Source of the DNA: Oscillospiraceae bacterium
GTDB taxonomy: Bacteria > Bacillota > Clostridia > Oscillospirales > Ruminococcaceae
Direction: 5' to 3'
DNA: 15,574 bases
Assembly: GCA_902798675.1 (NCBI GenBank)
Contig: CADBXQ010000019.1
Coordinates: forward strand, 3,900-19,473
Numbering within the stretch: position 1 is the stretch's first letter; each line of letters begins with the position of its first letter. Made by a program: the position numbers and the translations under genes. Under the pieces are notes generated by a model, which was not told the origin of the DNA, did no database searches, and worked only from the letters and a program-made list of their open reading frames with translations. Shown here piece after piece: positions 6,795 to 14,914 of this stretch.

Positions 6795-8840
6795 ATGACT
6801 GAATTGCTTGCTCCTGCGGGGAGTTTTGAAAAACTAAAAGCCGCAATATATTCTGGAGCGGACGCGGTTTATTTTGGGCTGAAAAAATTTAATGCACGGC
6901 AAAATGCTCAAAACTTTGAACTTGATGAAATTGAAAAAGTTGTCCAGTTTTGCCACAGCTTCGGAGCAAAAGCCTATCTGACTTTAAACACTGTTTTAAT
7001 CGACAAAGAGCTTGAAAAACTCGAAAATTTGCTTCCAATCTTGCAAAAGTTCGGCGTTGATGCTGTGATTGTTCAGGATCTTGGGGTTTTAAACCTTGTA
7101 AAGCGGGTTGCTCCAAATTTTAGGATCCACGCTTCAACTCAAATGGGAATCAACTCCCTGGCTGGGGTCAGGTTTTTGAAAAAACTTGGCGTTTCGAGGG
7201 CGATTCTTTCAAGAGAAATGACTTTTTGCGAAATATCTGAGGTTTGCAAAGAAGGAATTGAAATTGAAGTTTTTGTCCATGGGGCCCTTTGCTTTTGCTT
7301 TTCGGGGCAATGTTTTATGAGCGCGATGCTTGGGGGAAGAAGCGCAAACAGAGGAAACTGCGCCCAGCCTTGTCGGCTTCCATTTTCTGTTTCAAAGCCG
7401 CCTCGACCAGATTTGTCTTTAAAAGACTTGTGCTGCATAGATTGGATTCAAAAATTGAAAGAAGTCGGCGTTTGTTCGTTTAAAATTGAAGGAAGAATGA
7501 AACGTCCGGAATATGTCGCCGCCGCAACTATGGAATATAGAAAAGCTTTGGATGCAAAGCCATATGACAAAGATATATTACTAAAAGTCTTTTCTCGCGA
7601 AGGTTTCACAAATGGTTATATTGAAAATGACATGGGGCGAAAAATGTTTGGAGTCAGGTCTAGAAAAGACTCCCCTGAAGAAGGAATATATTCTAAAATT
7701 AGGCAGCTATATCGCATTCCGCTTCAAAAATTTTATGTTGATGTTTGCCTAACAATTAAAAAAAATCAGCCTGTTGTTTTGAAGCTGCGCGACTCGAGCT
7801 TTGAAGTTAAAATCATCGGAGATCTCCCTGAAAAAGCAAAAACCAGGGCTTTAAATGAAAACGAGGTTCGCAAATGTTTTGAAAAACTTGGCCAGACGAT
7901 ATATAAACTAAAAAAATTCGAATTATTCTGTGATGGCGGTCTATATGTTTCAAATTCGCAGATAAACAAGCTCAAAAAGCGCGCAGTTTTGGCTTTGGCT
8001 CAAAAACGAGCTGAGTTTTGCGCGCCTCCAACAAGTCTCCGAAGATTTGCCTTTGATTTTTGTTTTAAAAGAGAAAGCCTCAAAGCCCCAAAAGGCGGGC
8101 AGGGACGGCGACTGCGAGCTGAATGCGAAAAAATTCAGCAGGTTGTTTGCGAAGATTGTTTTGAGCTAATAAGTTTAAATATGGATGAGATTTTAGGCAA
8201 TCAGCGGGAAATCCTGCCAATAGTTGACAAAATCGGAATTCTCATGCCTCAAGCTAGTTTTGAAAATGAGTCGAATATTATCCAAAAAATCAACAAAATT
8301 AAAAAAATGGGGGTTTTGCATGCAACAATTCAAAATTTGGGGCAAATTCCGCTCCTGGAAGGCTTTTCAATCCACGCCGGCCTGGGGCTTAACATTGCAA
8401 ACAATCAAAGCGTTGAGGTTTTGGAGAAAATCGGATTTTGTGACTTTATCGTTTCTGCGGAGTGCTGCCTTAAAACAATTTCAAAAATTGCTAAAAAAAT
8501 TCCGCTGGGCGCAGTTGTTTTTGGAAGGCTCCCTCTCATGGTTTCAAGAAATTGTCCGATAAACAAAAGCTGCAAAGAGTGCGGCAATAATTCATGCTTA
8601 AAAGACCGCAAAGGAAAACTTTTTCCGGTCAGGTGTCAAAATAAGTATCACGCCACCATATTTAATTCAGATGTTTTGTGGATGGCGGATCGACGGAAGG
8701 AGCTTGAAAATGTTGATTTTGAAGTTTTAAAATTCACAATTGAAACTAAAAACCAGGCCAAAACCATGGCGCAAAATTTTATACAAAACGCAAAACCGGA
8801 TGCTAACTATACTCGAGGGCTATACTATAGAGGATTCTAG
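6795..8840 (+). CDS. U32 family peptidase-like protein (RlhA/YdcP-like)
   Basis: Named peptidases, the studied U32 members (E. coli RlhA, TrhP) act in hydroxylation of rRNA or tRNA bases and carry an iron-sulfur cluster. This 681-residue protein opens with LLAPAGSFEKLKAAIYSGADAVYFG-type sequence and keeps the HGALC motif (162-166). The four cluster-ligand cysteines are present at C166, C173, C189 and C193 (the last two in GNCAQPCR), so activity is plausible. The RSANRG/CAQPCR form and the length resemble RlhA more than TrhP. A basic stretch around residues 415-445 looks like a divergent linker. The C-terminal region is Cys-rich (around residues 585-615) and ends at DRRKEL-type sequence seen in clostridial homologues. 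There is no clear Shine-Dalgarno site before the ATG at 6795, so it may depend on read-through from zapA. Confidence 0.85.
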   Translation: MTELLAPAGSFEKLKAAIYSGADAVYFGLKKFNARQNAQNFELDEIEKVVQFCHSFGAKAYLTLNTVLIDKELEKLENLLPILQKFGVDAVIVQDLGVLNLVKRVAPNFRIHASTQMGINSLAGVRFLKKLGVSRAILSREMTFCEISEVCKEGIEIEVFVHGALCFCFSGQCFMSAMLGGRSANRGNCAQPCRLPFSVSKPPRPDLSLKDLCCIDWIQKLKEVGVCSFKIEGRMKRPEYVAAATMEYRKALDAKPYDKDILLKVFSREGFTNGYIENDMGRKMFGVRSRKDSPEEGIYSKIRQLYRIPLQKFYVDVCLTIKKNQPVVLKLRDSSFEVKIIGDLPEKAKTRALNENEVRKCFEKLGQTIYKLKKFELFCDGGLYVSNSQINKLKKRAVLALAQKRAEFCAPPTSLRRFAFDFCFKRESLKAPKGGQGRRLRAECEKIQQVVCEDCFELISLNMDEILGNQREILPIVDKIGILMPQASFENESNIIQKINKIKKMGVLHATIQNLGQIPLLEGFSIHAGLGLNIANNQSVEVLEKIGFCDFIVSAECCLKTISKIAKKIPLGAVVFGRLPLMVSRNCPINKSCKECGNNSCLKDRKGKLFPVRCQNKYHATIFNSDVLWMADRRKELENVDFEVLKFTIETKNQAKTMAQNFIQNAKPDANYTRGLYYRGF

Positions 8841-9001
8841 CCAGAAGTTTTGATAACATGGCTTTGGGCGCTTAAATTTAAAAAAGTCAAAAAATATTTG
8901 CTTTGTTTAAAAAATTTTGACTGAAATTTTGTGAGATATGACAATAATGACGAAAATAAAGCTTCCAAATATGGGAAAACTGTAAAATATGTATAAAACC
9001 A

Positions 9002-9066
9002 TTGAGAAATATGTTATAATATATTATAATGTTTATAATGTTTTTTGGCTTGTTATTATAACATTA
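9002..9066 (+). promoter_or_regulatory. mre cluster promoter region with repeated TATAAT boxes
   Basis: TTGAGA (9002-9007) and TATAAT (9025-9030) are spaced by 17 nt. Two more TATAAT boxes lie at 9015-9020 and 9034-9039, and TATAATGTT is tandemly repeated at 9025-9042. An inverted copy of its core (AACATTA) lies at 9060-9066, giving a dyad across the likely start site. A weaker TTGACT-17-GACAAT candidate lies at about 8919-8947. The remainder of the roughly 290-bp gap after the U32 gene shows an 8-bp inverted repeat (AGTCAAAA/TTTTGACT, about 8886-8925) and nothing coding. Confidence 0.6.
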
Positions 9067-9134
9067 CCATATGAGCGAAGTCTAGCTTATGCAAATATAA
9101 TTAATTGAAATTTTTAGAGAGGCAGGATTTTTTA

Positions 9135-10139
9135 ATGGGTTTTTCAAGAGATTTGGGAATTGATTTAGGGACAGCAAACACTTTGATTTTTATGAAGGGC
9201 AAGGGCATCATCATTCGCGAGCCGTCCGTTGTTGCTGTCGACACTAGGACAGACATAGTCAAAAGCGTTGGCCAAGAGGCAAAAGACGTTATTGGAAGGA
9301 CGCCAGGTTCGATAACTGCGGTTCGGCCTTTAAAAGACGGCGTTATTGCTGATTTTGACATAACAACCGCCATGCTTCAGCAATTTATTAAAAAAGCGCT
9401 AAACAGAAGGGTTATTTTAAAGCCGCGAATAATAATTTGCATTCCATCTGGCGTGACAGCTGTTGAGCGGCGCGCAGTTAAAGAAGCAACCGAGCGAGCA
9501 GGAGCTAAAAAAGTTTACATTATCGAAGAGCCTATGGCTGCAGCGATTGGTGCTGGGCTTCCTGTTGCTGAGCCAACCGGAAGCATGGTTGTTGACATCG
9601 GCGGCGGGACTTCAGAAGTTGCTGTCATTTCTTTGGGCGGAATAGTTGCTGCAAAATCTGTCAGAGTTGGGGGGGATGAGTTTGATGCTGCTATAATAAG
9701 CTACATAAAGAAGAAATATAATCTTCTGATTGGAGAAAGAACAGCTGAAACAATAAAACTTCAGATCGGCTCAGCGTATCCGTTTGAAGTTGAAGAAACC
9801 ATGAGCATTAAGGGCCGAAATTTGCTGAATGGGCTTCCTGAAAACATTGAAATTTCATCCGACGAAATCCGAGAGGCGTTTAAAGAATCAATTGAAAGCG
9901 TTTTGGATGCTGTCCATATAACCCTGGAAAAGACTCCTCCAGAGCTTGCCGCAGACATAATCGAACAAGGAATAACCCTAACTGGAGGGGGAGCTTTGCT
10001 GCGAGGGCTTGATAAATTGATCAACCAAGAAACTGGAATGCCGGTTAATGTTGCGGAAAATCCTTTGGATTGTGTTGTTGACGGAACGGGGATGGTCCTT
10101 GAAGACATCGATCGGCTGCGAGATGTTTTAACAGACTAA
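9135..10139 (+). CDS. mreB: Rod shape-determining protein MreB
   Basis: This is the actin-like ATPase that polymerises under the membrane and directs lateral cell-wall synthesis. From the ATG at 9135 it is 334 residues, the usual length. Phosphate 1 DLGTANT (residues 10-16), EEPMAAAIG (131-139), phosphate 2 VVDIGGGTSE (152-161) and adenosine-loop TLTGGGALLRG (281-291) are all intact. The frame extends to a TTG at 9105, but the ATG at 9135 has AGAGAGG and AGGA just upstream and gives the normal N-terminus, so I prefer it. It opens the mre cluster behind its own promoter region. MreB, MreC and PBP2 look sound while mreD next door does not. Confidence 0.97.
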   Translation: MGFSRDLGIDLGTANTLIFMKGKGIIIREPSVVAVDTRTDIVKSVGQEAKDVIGRTPGSITAVRPLKDGVIADFDITTAMLQQFIKKALNRRVILKPRIIICIPSGVTAVERRAVKEATERAGAKKVYIIEEPMAAAIGAGLPVAEPTGSMVVDIGGGTSEVAVISLGGIVAAKSVRVGGDEFDAAIISYIKKKYNLLIGERTAETIKLQIGSAYPFEVEETMSIKGRNLLNGLPENIEISSDEIREAFKESIESVLDAVHITLEKTPPELAADIIEQGITLTGGGALLRGLDKLINQETGMPVNVAENPLDCVVDGTGMVLEDIDRLRDVLTD

Positions 10140-10232
10140 ATATTGTTTTACTCATTGTATAATCCGTCTCGTTGATTGGCGTTTGCGGATGTTATTAAAC
10201 CAATTTTGATCTAGATTAAGGAGGCCCGAATT

Positions 10233-11084
10233 TTGCAGGATTTTTTTAAAAGTGGATTTTTTAAAATATTACTCGTTGTCATGGGATCTTTGGTTGGTTT
10301 GATAGTTTTTGAAGCGTCAACTGGAAATTTGCTTGCTCCGGAGCAGATCCTTGGAACCATCACAAAACCATTCACAGATCTTGCAACAACGGCGAATGAT
10401 TCGGTTTCCGGCTTTTTTGACCAGGTTTTTCAAGGAATCAAATATAAAGAAGAAAATGTTCTCTTAAAGGATGAAATTGCAAATCTTCAAAAAAAGCTTG
10501 TTGAATATGAACAAATCAAAATTGAAAACCAGCAGCTCAAAGATGCTTCCGGAATCAAATCAACAAATCCAAGCTTTGAAATTGAGCCAGCGAGGGTTGT
10601 TGCGCGGGATCCCGACGATCTATATACCTTCACGATCAACGTCGGAACTCAAAATGGCGTTTTGAAAAACTCTCCAGTGATAACAAATCGCGGCCTGGTT
10701 GGAATAGTCACAAATGTTGCTCAAACATATAGCAAAGTCACAACAATTCTCGGCCTAAACATTAAAATATCTGCAACATGTCTTGAGAAAAATGAAATTG
10801 GAATTGTTTCCGGCCAAGCGGACTTAATTGGAGACAATTTGTGTGCTATGCTCCATCTAGACAAGTCAACAGCCCTCGAGCCTGAAGACATCATCTCAAC
10901 ATCAGGCGGAGGCGGGCTATATCCTCCCAACCTGATCATCGGGAAAGTCAAGGAAATCAGGGTTAGCTCCAACGGAATGTCGGCGTATGCTGTTGTTGAT
11001 CCTGCTGAAGACATAGTTTCTGTTAAAGACGTGATCGTTGTTAAAAAATTCACTGGCCAGCAGGTTTTGCCCGAAAAAAGCTGA
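10233..11084 (+). CDS. mreC: Rod shape-determining protein MreC
   Basis: MreC is a membrane-anchored extracytoplasmic scaffold that activates PBP2-RodA in the elongation machinery. The 283-residue protein has one transmembrane helix (about residues 10-27), a coiled coil (about 70-105, rich in Glu, Lys and Leu) and a beta-rich C-terminal region with the typical VVARDPDDLYTFTINVG and TSGGGGLYPPNLIIGKV motifs. It starts at TTG 10233, 8 nt after a perfect AAGGAGG (10218-10224), so this start is well supported. It lies 93 bp after mreB and 20 bp before the mreD remnant. No defects are visible. Confidence 0.95.
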   Translation: MQDFFKSGFFKILLVVMGSLVGLIVFEASTGNLLAPEQILGTITKPFTDLATTANDSVSGFFDQVFQGIKYKEENVLLKDEIANLQKKLVEYEQIKIENQQLKDASGIKSTNPSFEIEPARVVARDPDDLYTFTINVGTQNGVLKNSPVITNRGLVGIVTNVAQTYSKVTTILGLNIKISATCLEKNEIGIVSGQADLIGDNLCAMLHLDKSTALEPEDIISTSGGGGLYPPNLIIGKVKEIRVSSNGMSAYAVVDPAEDIVSVKDVIVVKKFTGQQVLPEKS

Positions 11085-11104
11085 AGAATATGGGGGGATT
11101 TTGA

Positions 11105-11577
11105 ATGAACAAAAAGCGAAAGTTGATCAAAAAATGGGCTTTGTTGATTTTTTGCATATTCATTCTTCTGATCCAAAATACCCCAAAGCCATTGAAAACA
11201 TCCACAAACAGCGCACAATAAAGGCGCGCTTTTGATGTGCAGTTGCATAAAAATGTGAATCTTAAACAACAATTTAGAAGAAATAATTAATTGCTGTTTG
11301 CGTGTTTTCTTCTTTAATCTGCTTTTATTTTGCCCACGCAAGCGCCATCAATTCGATTTTTCTAACTTCAATTTCGATGATGGTGTACTATTTTATTGAT
11401 TTTGTTTTCAGATATATGATTTGGGATTTTGAAAATTCTTGGAGCATTTGGACATATCACATTCTTCCAACAGCTGCATACACGATTTTTATAACTCCTT
11501 TTGTGTATTTTGTGTGTGGATTTATAATTAAACGATTCAAAAAAGAAAAAACAGTTGAATATTCACCTGGGCTTTAA
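11105..11577 (+). pseudogene. mreD: mreD remnant: N-terminal fragment, lost middle, C-terminal fragment
   Basis: MreD is the polytopic membrane partner of MreC. The start is intact: GGGGGG at 11092-11097, then an ATG at 11105. The 38-codon frame encodes a basic stretch and a first membrane helix (KKWALLIFCIFILLIQNTP) before a TAA at 11219-11221. About 65 bp with stops in all relevant frames follows. The C-terminal part of MreD is readable in another frame from about 11287 to 11577: NSIFLTSISMMVYYFIDFVF, then IWDFENSW and ILPTAAYTIF, matching the last helices of clostridial MreD. An intact gene would be about 170 codons, so the central helices are missing. A GTG at 11302 could start a 91-residue C-terminal piece, but it lacks a Shine-Dalgarno site. 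I infer an inactivated gene rather than a functional split one. Confidence 0.8.
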
Positions 11578-11603
11578 AATATACGTTTGGGGGCGAAAAA
11601 TTA

Positions 11604-13625
11604 ATGGCTAAAAATCAAAAAAAAGATTCAAATTCTGGCTTGGCAAGGCTTGTTGTTTTTTTCATATCGCTTTTTGTTTGCTTTTCGGTTGCGGCGATGA
11701 CGCTTGTCAAATATCAAATAGTTGACGCGGATAAATATTCTAAACTTGCAGCAAACATAAATCAAACCAAGCAAATAATCCCCGCCGCCAGGGGCGAAAT
11801 TGTTGACAGGAACGGGAAAAAACTGGTCACAAATGTTTTGAATTTGAGCCTTGTCATAAACAGGGAGTTTCCGCTTCCCGAGTTAAACGACAGCGAGGAA
11901 ACGATTCGCAAAAAAAACCAAGAAGGAAACCAAATCATTTTAAATTTGATTGAAATTCTTGATGAAAACGGCGTCAACTGGGAAGAAAACTCGCCAATAA
12001 CTCGTCTTGGCCGCTTGGAGTTTAAAAAGGATCGACAAAACGAAGCAAACAAATTAAAAAGCCTCCTCTCCCAGCAAAAATATGCAACCGCTAAAGATTC
12101 TATATATTTAATAGTTGAAAAATATAACATCTCGGGTTATAATGAAAAGCAGACCAGGGAAATAGCGATGGTTCGGGCGATGATGTTGGTTAAAGACTTT
12201 GCATATTCGGGAAATTTTGCCATGGTTGAAAAAATAGATCCAAGCTTTGCTGGAAAAATCATCGAAATGAAAGGAAAAATCAAGGGTATATCAATATCCG
12301 AAACCTCAACCAGGCAATATATTTCAGGAGATGTCGCGCCGCATATTATTGGAAATGTTGGCCCAATATATGCAGAAGAAGCTGAAAAATATAAAAGCAA
12401 AAACTATGCGTTGAGTGACTTTGTTGGAAAAAGCGGGATCGAGAGCCTTTGTGAAGATGAACTTCGAGGGCAAAGTGGAATGCTGACGGTTGAAAAAGAT
12501 GCGGATGGGAATATATCCAACCAATACTATGAGGAAGGAGATGAGCCAAAACCCGGAAACACCGTTAAGCTGACAATAGACTTTGAGCTTCAAAAAGCTC
12601 TTCAGGAGGCCCTTGCAGCATACACACAGGCTCACAGCAACGATCGGGCGCGTTCCAAAGGCGCAGGGCTTGTTGTTTTAGACATAAAAACCGGAGAAGT
12701 TCTCGCTGCGGTGACATACCCCTACTATGACATAAACACATATAACGAAAACTATAATGCCCTAAAGTCGCAAAGCGTTTCTCCTCTGAAAAACCGAGCA
12801 TTGGTCGAGCTATATCGCCCGGGATCAACCTTCAAAACCTTCATGTCCGCAGCTGGTCTATATACAAACACCATAAACCCATCAACAGTTTTTAATTGCT
12901 CTGACCCTTTTTTGGACACACAGATGGGTTGTCTACACCATAACGGCCACCATGGCCCAACCACCCTATACACAGCCTTAAAATGGTCCTGCAACCATTA
13001 TTTTTACAACGTTGCCAGATATATGGGAATTGATCTGATCGATGAATATGCTCCGAGGTTTGGCTTTGCAACCGATTCCGGGCTTGAGCTATATAATTCA
13101 GACGGCCGAGTGACAAATCCTGAATATTACCGAAATCTCGGCGCTCCATATTACGTTGGATATACCTATCAAACCGGAATTGGCCAGGCAGAAGTTTATG
13201 TCACGCCGCTTCAAATGGCAATTTGCCAAATGACAATTGCAAACAAAGGAACACGATATGCAACTCACATTTTAAAATCCATTGATAAATATGACGGCAG
13301 CGAAACACTAACAGAAATCAAGCCCCAGATTCTCAGCGAGCTTTCCAAAGAAAACGTTGCGTGGGAAACAACAATTGAAGGGATGAAGCAAATGGCCCAA
13401 ACGTTTGATTCTTTGTCTCGCCTTGACATAGCCTGCAAATCAGGTTCTCCCCAGTATTCCGACACTCACAAAGATCTGTTTAACGCCGCAGCCGTTGGCA
13501 TATATCCAGCGTCCAACCCAGAAATTGCCATGGGGCTGATAATCGAAGACGGAGACTATGCAACGCCGTTTTTTTCTCAACTGGTTGCGATATATAATCA
13601 AATAAACCAGTCAAGGGCTCAGTAG
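11604..13625 (+). CDS. mrdA: Penicillin-binding protein 2 (class B transpeptidase of elongation)
   Basis: This DD-transpeptidase cross-links peptidoglycan during side-wall growth, together with MreC and a RodA glycosyltransferase. The 673 residues begin with a short cytoplasmic tail and one transmembrane helix (about 14-34). The PBP dimerisation domain follows (AARGEIVDRNGKKL near residue 57, then GKSGIESLCEDELRG near 275). The transpeptidase domain has the nucleophile motif STFK (S408, K411), SCN (S462, N464) and KSG (612-614). KSG instead of KTG is a tolerated variant, so activity is likely. The ATG at 11604 has GGGGG about 10 nt upstream. Position after mreBCD fits PBP2 rather than the related sporulation protein SpoVD. 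No rodA follows in this window. Confidence 0.93.
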   Translation: MAKNQKKDSNSGLARLVVFFISLFVCFSVAAMTLVKYQIVDADKYSKLAANINQTKQIIPAARGEIVDRNGKKLVTNVLNLSLVINREFPLPELNDSEETIRKKNQEGNQIILNLIEILDENGVNWEENSPITRLGRLEFKKDRQNEANKLKSLLSQQKYATAKDSIYLIVEKYNISGYNEKQTREIAMVRAMMLVKDFAYSGNFAMVEKIDPSFAGKIIEMKGKIKGISISETSTRQYISGDVAPHIIGNVGPIYAEEAEKYKSKNYALSDFVGKSGIESLCEDELRGQSGMLTVEKDADGNISNQYYEEGDEPKPGNTVKLTIDFELQKALQEALAAYTQAHSNDRARSKGAGLVVLDIKTGEVLAAVTYPYYDINTYNENYNALKSQSVSPLKNRALVELYRPGSTFKTFMSAAGLYTNTINPSTVFNCSDPFLDTQMGCLHHNGHHGPTTLYTALKWSCNHYFYNVARYMGIDLIDEYAPRFGFATDSGLELYNSDGRVTNPEYYRNLGAPYYVGYTYQTGIGQAEVYVTPLQMAICQMTIANKGTRYATHILKSIDKYDGSETLTEIKPQILSELSKENVAWETTIEGMKQMAQTFDSLSRLDIACKSGSPQYSDTHKDLFNAAAVGIYPASNPEIAMGLIIEDGDYATPFFSQLVAIYNQINQSRAQ

Positions 13626-13663
13626 TTTTTCAAAATGTTTGTTTTAAGGTCGAGGAGTTTTAA

Positions 13664-14395
13664 ATGGCAAAAATATTTTCAATTGCTTCAGGAAAAGGCG
13701 GAGTTGGAAAATCAACAATATCTTGTCATCTTGCAAAATCTATGGCAGGTCACGGCGAAAGAACCATAATTATCGAAACTGATTGCGGGTTTCGAGGCAT
13801 GGACATTATCTTAAACATAGACCAAGTTGTTTATGATATTGGGGACTTTATTTCGGGAAATTGCGAACTTGTCGATGCTATCCAAATCGTTGAAAATTTT
13901 GATAATCTTCAATTTTTGCCCGCATCAACCAACTTTAAACAAAATTTAAGCAACAAAGACCTGTTTGAAATTTGCAAGCGTTTGGGGGATGTTTATGACA
14001 ACATAATTTTTGATCTTCCATCTGGATATGCTGTGGCGGCCAAAACCAAAAACATATCAGATATATTTTTGATTGTTGTCACGCCGGACCCCGTTTGCAT
14101 CAGAAGCGCTTCGATGTTTGTTGATTTTTTAAGAAATGACTGCAAAATATCAGCCGAGATGAGATTGATTGTTAATAAAATGACGTCAAATGCTTTAAAA
14201 AAAGGCTTTGTTGAAAACGTGGATTATATAATAGACCAAACGAGTCTTCAGCTTTTGGGAATAATTCCGTATTGTGAGTCTATAATGCTTTCAAATTTTT
14301 TGGGAAAACATCTGAAAAAACAAACCCTCACATACAAAATTTTCGACGCCATACACGACCGATTGATTGGAAAAAAAACAAAAATATTAATATAG
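13664..14395 (+). CDS. minD: Septum site-determining ATPase MinD
   Basis: MinD dimerises on the membrane with ATP and recruits the division inhibitor MinC. The 243 residues carry the deviant Walker A SGKGGVGKST (signature K11, catalytic K16), ETD (38-40, where E. coli has DFD, so D40 is kept and D38 is Glu) and a switch II DLPSG (117-121). LGIIPYCESIM near residue 200 matches GVIPEDQSV. It is some 20 residues shorter than typical and the expected amphipathic C-terminal membrane anchor is weak (HDRLIGKKTKILI), so membrane binding may be altered. The ATG at 13664 has GAGGAG 6 nt upstream. PBP2 ends 38 bp before it, leaving no room for minC, and minE is not downstream. A more general MinD/ParA-like ATPase is the alternative. 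Confidence 0.82.
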   Translation: MAKIFSIASGKGGVGKSTISCHLAKSMAGHGERTIIIETDCGFRGMDIILNIDQVVYDIGDFISGNCELVDAIQIVENFDNLQFLPASTNFKQNLSNKDLFEICKRLGDVYDNIIFDLPSGYAVAAKTKNISDIFLIVVTPDPVCIRSASMFVDFLRNDCKISAEMRLIVNKMTSNALKKGFVENVDYIIDQTSLQLLGIIPYCESIMLSNFLGKHLKKQTLTYKIFDAIHDRLIGKKTKILI

Positions 14396-14416
14396 ACAAA
14401 AATTATAGACAAAAAT
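14391..14416 (+). repeat. Two exact tandem copies of a 13-bp unit at the minD stop
   Basis: TATAGACAAAAAT occurs at 14391-14403 and again at 14404-14416. The first copy contains the minD stop codon (14393-14395). It looks like a recent slippage duplication that lengthened the gap before mgsA. Confidence 0.85.
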
Positions 14417-14438
14417 TTGCTGTTTGGAGAAATGATTT

Positions 14439-14840
14439 ATGGTTATTGCTTTGATTGCGCATGACTCAAAAAAAGAACTAATGGTTCAATTTTGTAATGC
14501 ATATTGCGGAATTTTGTCGCAAAACAAGCTTTGCGCAACGGAAACAACAGGGAGGCTTGTTGCCGCTGCGACCGGATTGCGCGTGACAAGATTTTTAAGC
14601 GGCAGGCAAGGAGGAGGCCAACAAATTGCTTCACGAATAACATATGGAGAAATAGACGCTCTTTTGTTTTTTCGAGATCCTTTTGCTCTCCGCAAAACAG
14701 AAGTCAACGACGTCGAAATGCTCAGACTTTGCGATATGCATAACGTTCCGTTTGCAACAAACATCGCCTCTGCCCAAATTTTGATCCGCGGAATTGAGCG
14801 CGGAGATTTGGATTGGCGTCAAATAATAAGCAATCAATAG
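14439..14840 (+). CDS. mgsA: Methylglyoxal synthase homologue lacking the expected catalytic Asp
   Basis: MgsA converts dihydroxyacetone phosphate to methylglyoxal and phosphate, a bypass of lower glycolysis. The 133 residues match the short Firmicute form in length and order: IALIAHDSKK at the N-terminus, ATETTG (33-38) where ATGTTG binds phosphate, SGRQGGGQQ (54-62), FFRDP (77-81) and VPFATN (103-108). The Asp of the family motif SGPxGGDQQ (Asp71 in E. coli, the catalytic base) is Gly60 here, codon GGC. The first Gly of TGTTG is Glu35, and the loop with the active-site His (VPHDPD in E. coli) reads LRKTEVND. The frame is intact and the ATG at 14439 has GGAG upstream. The fold is certain; normal catalytic activity is doubtful. 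The position after minD agrees with clostridial gene order. Confidence 0.85.
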   Translation: MVIALIAHDSKKELMVQFCNAYCGILSQNKLCATETTGRLVAAATGLRVTRFLSGRQGGGQQIASRITYGEIDALLFFRDPFALRKTEVNDVEMLRLCDMHNVPFATNIASAQILIRGIERGDLDWRQIISNQ

Positions 14841-14914
14841 TTTTGAATTTTTATTTCACAGTTTGTCTTTTATGGCTAAAAAAACATTGTGAAAAAAGGG
14901 AAGTGGAATTTTTT

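Noticed and set aside
10721..11341. 206-residue minus-strand frame opposite mreC and mreD
   Set aside because: Antisense to MreC and spanning the mreD remnant, with no recognisable motifs.
11105..11577. mreD as a functional split gene
   Set aside because: The second piece lacks a ribosome site and the central helices have no coding sequence in any frame.
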